Source: Flavobacteriales bacterium UBA7325 (GTDB lineage: Bacteria > Bacteroidota > Bacteroidia > Flavobacteriales_D > Crocinitomicaceae). From it: 28,533 bases of DNA. The position numbers and the translations under genes were made by a program. Below are positions 22,648 to 28,533 of the stretch, piece after piece (position 1 is the first letter of the stretch; each line of letters opens with the position of its first letter). The notes beneath the pieces are model-generated. The model was not told the DNA's origin. It was given only the letters and a program-made list of their open reading frames with translations, and did not search any database. The DNA is taken from contig DKPV01000077.1 of assembly GCA_002471375.1 (NCBI GenBank), forward strand, positions 1-28,533, read 5' to 3'.

Positions 22648-24083
22648 TCTTCAGCTTTGGTAAATTTAGCGATGGACTCAATATGCCCCGTATGTGGAAA
22701 CTGATCCACAAGTGAGATTTTGTCAACCACGTATCCAGCAGAAATCAGCGTATCCATATCTCTTGCTTGAGTTGATGGATTACATGATATGTAAACAATG
22801 TTTTGTGCTCCAAGGTCAATTACTTTCTGTAAAGACTTTGGTGCGATACCCGCTCTAGGGGGATCCAATATGACAGTCTTGATCTTCCCGATGAAGTTTG
22901 GATATTCTCTCAAGAACTTTCCAACGTCGGCAGCAAAAAAATCTACCCCATCAATACCATTTCTTTCCGCATTCCTTTTTGCATCCTCTATTGCTTCTTC
23001 AACAATATCGACACCTATAATGCGGACTCCTTTTAATTTTGAAGCTAATATTTGACCAATCGTCCCAGTACCACAAAAGAGGTCCATTACTACGTCTTCT
23101 TGACTAAAATCAGACTCTAGGACATAGTCAAGCGCTTGTGTATATAATTTCTCTGCACACTTAGGATTCGTTTGAAAGAAACTCTCCATTGAAATTTCAA
23201 ACTTTAATCCTAGCAACTCCTCAACAATTACGGGTTCACCATACAATAACGTACACGTTCCATTTTCAATTTTTGCTCGATCAGCAACATTATCATTAAT
23301 AGTATGCTGTAATCCCGCTAATCGCTCACCTAATTTCTCTTTTAAGAAATTCGTGATGACATTTGGATCAAAGTCTTTCAACCCTTCAGATGAAGTCACC
23401 AAATTGATTAGAAGCTTATCCTGATGAAATGACTTTCGAACGACAATATGCCGGAAGAAGCCGTGCTTTCCAGGAGGATGCCAAGCCTTCAACCCTGTAT
23501 TCTTCAATTCATTTCTAAGCTCAGCAAGAATTGTCTCAAATTGCTCATCGAACATTCCACTAGGCTTATCCAATGATTCAACTTTCCACCATGTTCCTCT
23601 GCGCTTAAATCCAAGAGCAAAAGCATCATCAATATCCTCTCCAGTTGTTCGATCATGCTCAATACACGAAAAGCTATACTCCATCTTATTTCTATAGAAG
23701 AAATGGTCTGGCGAAGACACGAAAGTATCAAATACAGATGAAGGATCTGGAACACCTCCAATTCTTCTGATCACCTCAAGTGTAGCATCTTTCTTTTCTT
23801 TTTCTTGAAGCTCGATTGGTACGTATATATAGGGGCCTCCTGAAATTTCTTGGAAATCTGAGAGCACCTCAACATCTGACCTTTTAGTCACATCAATGAG
23901 TTTTGCTTCAGCGTATCTTTTTTTCTTTTTGGTAATTCTGGCGTTCGCCGTTTGCCCAGGAAATGTATTATCGACAAAAATGATGTAATCACCATTCTCC
24001 GTTGGGATTTTAGCGATTCCCTTACCTCCAAAGGCGTAATCTGTGATATCCACAGTTACTACTTCTCCTCTTTTGAGTTGCAT
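22644..24083 (-). CDS. rlmD: RlmD/TrmA-family 23S rRNA (uracil-5-)-methyltransferase lacking the Fe-S cysteines
   Basis: A 479-residue enzyme of the TrmA/RumA family that methylates C5 of a uridine in RNA (U1939 of 23S rRNA for RlmD). An N-terminal TRAM domain (about 1-65) is followed by the region where family members carry the 4Fe-4S cluster. The SAM site is DLFCGTGTIG (334-343), DPPRAGI (408-414) is present, and the catalytic Cys is C434 in VYISCNPSTQARD. The normal CGGC...Q cluster motif reads SGGPYIYVPIELQEKEK (81-97) here, and the fourth cluster Cys region reads VESLDKPSGMFDEQF (168-182), so all four ligands are gone. The enzyme core is otherwise complete, which suggests a cluster-free active form. 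It lies 4 bases after lpxA and overlaps cinA by 4 bases. The exact target uridine cannot be decided from sequence. Confidence 0.88.
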   Translation of the reverse strand: MQLKRGEVVTVDITDYAFGGKGIAKIPTENGDYIIFVDNTFPGQTANARITKKKKRYAEAKLIDVTKRSDVEVLSDFQEISGGPYIYVPIELQEKEKKDATLEVIRRIGGVPDPSSVFDTFVSSPDHFFYRNKMEYSFSCIEHDRTTGEDIDDAFALGFKRRGTWWKVESLDKPSGMFDEQFETILAELRNELKNTGLKAWHPPGKHGFFRHIVVRKSFHQDKLLINLVTSSEGLKDFDPNVITNFLKEKLGERLAGLQHTINDNVADRAKIENGTCTLLYGEPVIVEELLGLKFEISMESFFQTNPKCAEKLYTQALDYVLESDFSQEDVVMDLFCGTGTIGQILASKLKGVRIIGVDIVEEAIEDAKRNAERNGIDGVDFFAADVGKFLREYPNFIGKIKTVILDPPRAGIAPKSLQKVIDLGAQNIVYISCNPSTQARDMDTLISAGYVVDKISLVDQFPHTGHIESIAKFTKAEE

Positions 24084-24087
24084 GCTA

Positions 24088-24864
24088 CTAGATTAATCCT
24101 TTGATAATTCCTTTATCGGCATTCGCGATGAAATCCAAAATTTGCGTTCTCGCATCAGATTCTGGCATCACCTCTTTAATCGCTTCAAGTCCTTTTGACA
24201 CATTTGCGTTCTGAACATATAGCAAACGATAAATATCTTCAATTTGCTTCACAAAGCTATCCTCAAAACCACGACGTCTCAAACCAACCGAATTAACACC
24301 AGCAAACCCTAAAGGCTCACGAGCAGCTTTAATGAACGGCGGAACATCCTTACGAACTAATGATGCGCCAGCAATGAAGGAATGTGATCCAATTCTTACG
24401 AACTGCTGAGTCGCTACCTTCCCCTCAAGAATGGCAAAGTCCTCAACTATAACATGACCACTTAGCCCTGTATAACTAGCAAGGATCACATTATTACCAA
24501 TTTGACAATCATGCGCTACATGAACATATGTCATAAGCAGACAATTATCACCAATTGTCGTTTTCCATTTATCCTTTGTTCCGCGATGTATCGTTACACA
24601 TTCGCGAATCACCGTATTGTTTCCGATTTCTACGGTAGTATCTTCTCCTACAAATTTCAAATCTTGAGGCGTAGCACCAAGTACAGCTCCGGGAAACACT
24701 TCACAGCCTTCGCCGATTGTTGTTCCAGAATAAATTACAACGTTCGAGTGTATGATGGTATTAGCACCAATGGTAACGTTATCGGCAATTGTAGAGAATG
24801 CATCAATTCTGACATTATCACCCAAATTAGCCCCTGAGGAAATATTTGCGAGTTTACTTATCAT
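24088..24864 (-). CDS. lpxA: UDP-N-acetylglucosamine acyltransferase LpxA
   Basis: A 258-residue left-handed beta-helix acyltransferase that adds a 3-hydroxyacyl chain to UDP-GlcNAc, the first step of lipid A synthesis. Hexapeptide repeats run through about 1-185; the catalytic base is H118 in VHVAHDCQIG (H125 in E. coli). A C-terminal helical part (about 190-258) has the usual LRRRGF block. Its ATG overlaps the stop of lpxC-fabZ by 4 bases and its stop lies 4 bases before rlmD. LpxB is not in the window. Confidence 0.96.
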   Translation of the reverse strand: MISKLANISSGANLGDNVRIDAFSTIADNVTIGANTIIHSNVVIYSGTTIGEGCEVFPGAVLGATPQDLKFVGEDTTVEIGNNTVIRECVTIHRGTKDKWKTTIGDNCLLMTYVHVAHDCQIGNNVILASYTGLSGHVIVEDFAILEGKVATQQFVRIGSHSFIAGASLVRKDVPPFIKAAREPLGFAGVNSVGLRRRGFEDSFVKQIEDIYRLLYVQNANVSKGLEAIKEVMPESDARTQILDFIANADKGIIKGLI

Positions 24865-26264
24865 TCAGTTTTATCCTTGACTAGTGAAGCTAACATCTCT
24901 GCCTCAACCACTGGTATTCCATTTACATATCCAACTCCACCCATATGAACGAGACCTCTTCTCATAGGAGATAATAATCCCAACTCAAAAACAATCGTAT
25001 CTCCTGGAAGAACTTTTTGTTTGAACTTCACTTTATCAATCTTCATAAAGTAAGTTGTATAAAGATGCGGCTCATCTACCTTATCTAGAGCGAATATACC
25101 ACCAACTTGTGCCATCGCCTCAATCTGAAGTACTCCTGGGAAAACAGGATTACCTGGGAAGTGTCCAGTAAATATTGGCTCATTCATCGTGATGTTCTTA
25201 ACCCCAACAATTTTATCTTCGTTCAGCTCAATAATCTTGTCAACCATTAAAAATGGGAAACGATGTGGGAGCATTTTTGAGATATCATTAATATCAAACA
25301 CAGGCTCTGATTCAAGATCAAATTTCCTTGGTGCTTTCGCTTTTGATTTCATGTAAGCCTTAAGCACTTTAGCAAAACTTACGTTTCCGTAATGTCCAGG
25401 ACGTGCAGCTAATATGTGCGCCTTGATTGGTTTCCCAACGAGCGCAAGATCTCCCATAATATCTAGAAGCTTATGTCGTGCTGGTTCATTTTCAAATTTC
25501 AGCTTTGTGCTATTCAAAACACCTTTACCCTCAATTTTTATATCTAAATCTTCTTTTCCAAGAAGTTTTGCAAGCTCATCTAATTCGCGTTGTTCAACGT
25601 TTTCACGCTCAACAAGGACAATCGCATTATCAAGATCACCACCCTTAATTAAGTTATTCTTAGCTAAATATTCTAATTCTCGCAGGAATACAAAAGTTCT
25701 ACATGGAGCAATATCGCCGATAAATTCATCGATATTATACATGGTAGCGTGTTGTGTACCCAATATCGGAGAATTATAGTCAACCATCACAGTTACTCTA
25801 TAGTTCATATCAGGAACGGCTAAAAACTCTATGTGCCTTTCTGCATCTTCCCAAACAATATTCTCACCTAACTCTAAATATTCTCTGTCAGCACTCTGAT
25901 CTTCGTAACCTACGGCTTTAAATCCATCTACAAATAACTGAGAACTTCCATCCATAATTGGAATTTCTGGGCCATCTAATTTGATAATTGCATTATCTAC
26001 TTGACAGCCGTACAACGCAGCTAGTATATGCTCAGTAGTGTAGACACGGACTCCATTTTTCTCGAGTGTAGTTCCTCTATCTGTTGCTACAACTAAGTCA
26101 CAGTCAGCGTTAATTATAGGCTCGCCTTCCTGATCAACTCGTTGGAATTTGTAACCATGGTTCTCTGGAGCCGGAACGACTTCCAAATTAACAGTTTGTC
26201 CTGTGTGTAATCCAACTCCCGTAAACTTAACGGAATCTTTAAGGGTTCTTTGCTTTTCAGCCAT
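24861..26264 (-). CDS. lpxC-fabZ: Bifunctional LpxC deacetylase / FabZ dehydratase fusion
   Basis: A 467-residue fusion typical of Bacteroidetes. The LpxC part (1 to about 310) removes the acetyl group from UDP-3-O-acyl-GlcNAc, the committed lipid A step; the catalytic E78 and zinc ligands H79, H264 and D268 are visible (YTTEHILAAL and RHKLLDIMGD), with HILAARPGHYG further on. The FabZ part (about 320-467) dehydrates 3-hydroxyacyl-ACP in fatty acid elongation; MLPHRFPFLMVD leads to the hotdog domain with H368 (TGHFPGNPVFPG) and E382 (QIEAMAQVGG). Both substrates draw on the 3-hydroxyacyl-ACP pool, so the fusion joins the branch point between lipid A and phospholipid supply. Six bases separate it from lpxD; it overlaps lpxA by 4 bases. 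Confidence 0.96.
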   Translation of the reverse strand: MAEKQRTLKDSVKFTGVGLHTGQTVNLEVVPAPENHGYKFQRVDQEGEPIINADCDLVVATDRGTTLEKNGVRVYTTEHILAALYGCQVDNAIIKLDGPEIPIMDGSSQLFVDGFKAVGYEDQSADREYLELGENIVWEDAERHIEFLAVPDMNYRVTVMVDYNSPILGTQHATMYNIDEFIGDIAPCRTFVFLRELEYLAKNNLIKGGDLDNAIVLVERENVEQRELDELAKLLGKEDLDIKIEGKGVLNSTKLKFENEPARHKLLDIMGDLALVGKPIKAHILAARPGHYGNVSFAKVLKAYMKSKAKAPRKFDLESEPVFDINDISKMLPHRFPFLMVDKIIELNEDKIVGVKNITMNEPIFTGHFPGNPVFPGVLQIEAMAQVGGIFALDKVDEPHLYTTYFMKIDKVKFKQKVLPGDTIVFELGLLSPMRRGLVHMGGVGYVNGIPVVEAEMLASLVKDKTE

Positions 26265-26270
26265 TCAGAA

Positions 26271-27311
26271 TTAGTCTTTCGTTTGTTCTTTCAACTTATC
26301 CTCCAATACTTTGAGGCGACTCAGAATACGCGGTAACCTGCGGAATCCGAGATATGATTGTTTGTATTCGTCACTATTAAATGCAGGCGATCCCATCATC
26401 TTCGTACCATCCTTCACATCTGAGCCAAGTCCAGATTGAGCCGCGATTCTAACACCGTTACCAATCTTAATATGACCCGCCAGTCCTACTTGTCCACCAA
26501 TCAATACGTTGTTTCCAACTTTGGTTGATCCTGCAATTCCTGTTTGAGCAGCCATTGCTGTATTCGTTCCAACTTCAACATTATGCCCAATCTGAACAAG
26601 GTTGTCGATTTTGGCTCCACGTCTTATTATTGTACTTCCTAAGGTAGCTCTATCTATTGTAGAATTCGCTCCTATATCGACAAAATCCTCAAGGATAACA
26701 TTACCAATTTGAGGAATCTTCTGAAATTCTCCTTTTTCGTTCGGAGCAAATCCAAAGCCATCTGCACCGATAACGGCACCAGAATGAATGATGCAATTTT
26801 CACCTATGATACAATCACGATATACAGTTGCTCCAGGAAAGATAACTGTCCCTTGTCCAATTACAACATTTGATCCAATGGTAACATTTGGGTGAATAGC
26901 CACGCTATCCCCTACTTTCGTATTCTTACCAATGTACGATGATGCTCCAAGGAACAATCCCTCGCCCACTGTTGCCGTTTCATCTATATAGCTGTTCGGC
27001 TCAATTCTAGGCTCCTCCTTCTGCATTGTATCGTAAAACTCAAGAAGCTTAGCAAAACATGCATAAGCATCATCAACTTTAATCAATGTTAGAGAATCCG
27101 GAAGATCTGAAGATGGCTTGAAGGTATTATTTACAATACAAATGCTCGATTCAGTTTTGTAGATATGCTCTTCATATTTCGGATTAGCAAGAAATGAAAG
27201 AGATCCAGGTGTACCTTCTTCAATCTTTGCTAAAGCGCTAACCTCTATCGATGGGTTTCCATCAACAGTTCCATTTATGATACCAGCAATTTGTTCAGCC
27301 GAAAATTTCAT
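26271..27311 (-). CDS. lpxD: UDP-3-O-acylglucosamine N-acyltransferase LpxD
   Basis: A 346-residue enzyme that adds the second 3-hydroxyacyl chain in lipid A synthesis. The N-terminal uridine-binding domain (about 1-100, with the GSLSFLANPKY block) precedes a left-handed beta-helix of hexapeptide repeats (about 105-310); the catalytic base is H243 in QIGHNVEVG (H239 in E. coli). A C-terminal helix ends the protein. It is first in the five-gene operon, with a -7 box 4 bases upstream of the ATG. Confidence 0.96.
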   Translation of the reverse strand: MKFSAEQIAGIINGTVDGNPSIEVSALAKIEEGTPGSLSFLANPKYEEHIYKTESSICIVNNTFKPSSDLPDSLTLIKVDDAYACFAKLLEFYDTMQKEEPRIEPNSYIDETATVGEGLFLGASSYIGKNTKVGDSVAIHPNVTIGSNVVIGQGTVIFPGATVYRDCIIGENCIIHSGAVIGADGFGFAPNEKGEFQKIPQIGNVILEDFVDIGANSTIDRATLGSTIIRRGAKIDNLVQIGHNVEVGTNTAMAAQTGIAGSTKVGNNVLIGGQVGLAGHIKIGNGVRIAAQSGLGSDVKDGTKMMGSPAFNSDEYKQSYLGFRRLPRILSRLKVLEDKLKEQTKD

Positions 27312-27315
27312 GTGT

Positions 27316-27323
27316 CAAAAATA
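27316..27323 (-). promoter_or_regulatory. -7 promoter box of the lipid A operon
   Basis: Minus-strand TATTTTTG is an exact TAnnTTTG match only 4 bases before the lpxD ATG. A TTG lies 16 bases upstream. The mRNA leader would be very short or absent. Confidence 0.5.
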
Positions 27324-27387
27324 TAAAAAACAAGGGGTTCAATACTAGTACAACGTTGCATTTATCAACATCGTTGATTTGAAAGCC

Positions 27388-28068
27388 TTATTCGCAATTA
27401 GTAGAGTCCGGAATAACGAACGATTGTAAGTTCAATTTGTTTTTATACCAGATCATTTTCATGCCAATTTCTTTATCATCTCTCTCAAACATCAAGTAGT
27501 GTTCGGGCTTTGGAGTGATGGTTAAATCAGATTTAGCAAAATCAATTCGTCCAGTCTTTTTAAGTTCCTTCAAAATATCCATTGGATTGACCAGACCGAG
27601 GTAGTCCTGCTGACAGGTAACCAAAGCTGTTGAATCGGGATAAACCAGAGTGCTATCATTAGGATATCGCCAAATCTGCCCGTAACCTTCTGTTGATGTC
27701 TTCGCTTCAGACGCTTTGTTTCCTAACTGAACTTCAGCAATAAAACTCTCAAATGGCAAGGTGAAGAGATATTTCTTACCATCCTTTTCGATAACATAAA
27801 CCTTATCGTCCTTATCTTTCTCGCTCTCGCCAAAAATCACATCGCCATCATTTAAAAATTGGATCAGCTCTTTCTTATTGACTCCTCTCTTCTTCAAAAT
27901 TTCTGCTGTCTCATCAGAAACAACTAACAATCTATCAAGGATTGAATTCTTTACGCGATTCTCTGGAAGCCAAGAACAACCCCTATTTTGAAAGAAAATA
28001 AAAACGAACAAGAGACCGATTCCGAATCCAACACCGTAAAATTTCAATCTTCTAATCCATGATTCCAT
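27388..28068 (-). CDS. Membrane-anchored protein of unknown function, conserved-looking in Flavobacteriia
   Basis: A 226-residue protein starting MESWIRRLKFYGVGFG; a TTG 12 bases upstream gives a longer frame but the ATG is preferred. A single membrane helix (about 9-27, GVGFGIGLLFVFIFF) follows a basic N-terminus, then GCSWLPENRVKNSILDRLL and a soluble domain outside. The following residues (KKELIQFLNDGDVIFGES, then YVIEKDGKKYLFTLPFESFIAEV) resemble the DUF4258-type proteins often found in this phylum, but I am not certain. Two cysteines (in GCSW and in the terminal NCE) may pair. It lies upstream of lpxD by 76 bases on the same strand but has its own promoter box 94 bases upstream, and nothing links it to lipid A chemically. 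Confidence 0.75.
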   Translation of the reverse strand: MESWIRRLKFYGVGFGIGLLFVFIFFQNRGCSWLPENRVKNSILDRLLVVSDETAEILKKRGVNKKELIQFLNDGDVIFGESEKDKDDKVYVIEKDGKKYLFTLPFESFIAEVQLGNKASEAKTSTEGYGQIWRYPNDSTLVYPDSTALVTCQQDYLGLVNPMDILKELKKTGRIDFAKSDLTITPKPEHYLMFERDDKEIGMKMIWYKNKLNLQSFVIPDSTNCE

Positions 28069-28161
28069 AAAGCCGTACAATTATTTAAATTACGCCATTA
28101 CTGCACCTGACTTCGATTTAATTCAATGAATTAATTAAATCGTCTGCAAATGCAATTCACG

Positions 28162-28169
28162 CAAAGATA
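28162..28169 (-). promoter_or_regulatory. -7 promoter box upstream of the anchored protein gene
   Basis: Minus-strand TATCTTTG exactly matches the Bacteroidetes -7 box. It would give a leader of roughly 85-90 bases before the ATG at 28068, longer than at most genes here. No clear -33 element is seen. Confidence 0.5.
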
Positions 28170-28215
28170 CTAACCTGAAAATGATTAGCGCCTAATATTA
28201 TCAATTATTGAATAC

Positions 28216-28247
28216 AAAAAAACCCGCTGAGTGATCTCTCAGCGGGT
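28216..28247 (-). terminator. Rho-independent terminator of the thioredoxin gene
   Basis: AACCCGCTGAG (28221-28231) pairs perfectly with CTCAGCGGGTT (28237-28247 region) around a six-base loop. On the minus strand it is followed by seven T. It lies 35 bases after the thioredoxin stop. Confidence 0.92.
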
Positions 28248-28282
28248 TCATATTTACTGCTATATCGCAGCGCAAATATTTA

Positions 28283-28533
28283 TTACAATAGAGGATCTAG
28301 TTTTCCAACCAATGCAGCTTCAGGAACAGCTCCAACTGATTTGTCTGCCACTTCACCTCCTTTGATAAACAATACTGTTGGGATATTTCTTACACCAAAC
28401 TTTGCAGAAACACCAGGATTCTGATCAACATTTACCTTTCCGATAACTGCTTTTCCTTCATAATCTCCTGACATTTTCTCGATAATTGGAGTCAACATAC
28501 GACAAGGACCGCACCATTCTGCCCAAAAATCTA
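28283..28533 (-). CDS. trxA: Thioredoxin, C-terminal part (cut by window edge)
   Basis: The frame enters from the window edge as DFWAEWCGPCRMLTPII, which includes the WCGPC redox site of thioredoxin, and continues with KVNVDQNPGVSAKFGVRNIPTVLFIKGGE, including the cis-proline motif NIPT, then ends KLDPLL. The visible 83 residues make up the last three quarters of a roughly 100-105 residue protein; the first Met in the visible frame is internal and not the start. It reduces disulfides in cytoplasmic proteins such as ribonucleotide reductase and peroxiredoxins. It has a strong terminator downstream and is on the same strand as its neighbours. Confidence 0.93.
   Translation of the reverse strand, partial: DFWAEWCGPCRMLTPIIEKMSGDYEGKAVIGKVNVDQNPGVSAKFGVRNIPTVLFIKGGEVADKSVGAVPEAALVGKLDPLL

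Noticed and set aside
1..28533. CRISPR array, insertion sequence, prophage or integron
   Set aside because: No spaced direct repeats, transposase, integrase or terminal inverted repeats were seen on either strand.

Overview
The window reads as a piece of a Bacteroidota chromosome, most likely a Flavobacteriales member. The evidence is a fused lpxC-fabZ gene, a very large secreted protein with a C-terminal type IX secretion (T9SS) sorting domain, a DUF4295/bL38-type ribosomal gene between rpmG and ftsY, a near absence of Shine-Dalgarno sequences, and repeated matches to the Bacteroidetes promoter -7 box TAnnTTTG (mostly TATCTTTG) a short way upstream of start codons. DNA is AT-rich and TGA is used as a normal stop (for example in rlmD and lpxC-fabZ).

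Layout. 1-64: 3' part of a tRNA-His gene and its terminator. 147-1439: a PqqD-like gene fragment, then two small minus-strand genes of unknown function. 1709-5081: the only plus-strand block, a three-gene putative copper-uptake locus made of a small Cys-motif membrane protein, a Met/His-rich lipoprotein with two YtkA-like repeats, and an OprC/NosA-like TonB-dependent receptor; both intergenic gaps contain hairpins. 5134-8598: an M61 aminopeptidase with a PDZ domain, and a YbiT-type ABC-F ATPase with a degenerate second Walker A. 8616-9117: two decayed fragments, a T9SS sorting domain and a frameshifted small exported protein. 9126-12536: a hisS - hutH - membrane protein operon. 12592-12988: a small gene interrupted by an in-frame TGA, between two terminators. 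13012-14538: a DinB-like protein and an ACMSD-like amidohydrolase. 14563-19362: a 1578-residue T9SS cargo protein with a BNR/VPS10-like propeller, a PKD-type domain and six Ig-like repeats. 19479-21195: rpmB - rpmG - DUF4295/bL38 - ftsY. 21409-27323: a tight lpxD - lpxC/fabZ - lpxA - rlmD - cinA operon. 27388-28169: an anchored protein of unknown function. 28216-28533: terminator and C-terminal part of thioredoxin.

How the genes work together. Most of the window is housekeeping: lipid A and fatty-acid steps, ribosomal proteins with the SRP receptor, tRNA charging and histidine breakdown, redox. The accessory content is the copper-type uptake locus and the T9SS cargo. The most informative observations are the conserved OprC-type CxxxM metal motif with surrounding Met-rich partners, the loss of all Fe-S cysteines in the RlmD-type methyltransferase, the degenerate ATP site of the ABC-F protein, and several recently broken small genes. 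Nothing resembling CRISPR, prophage, insertion sequence or integron structure was seen.
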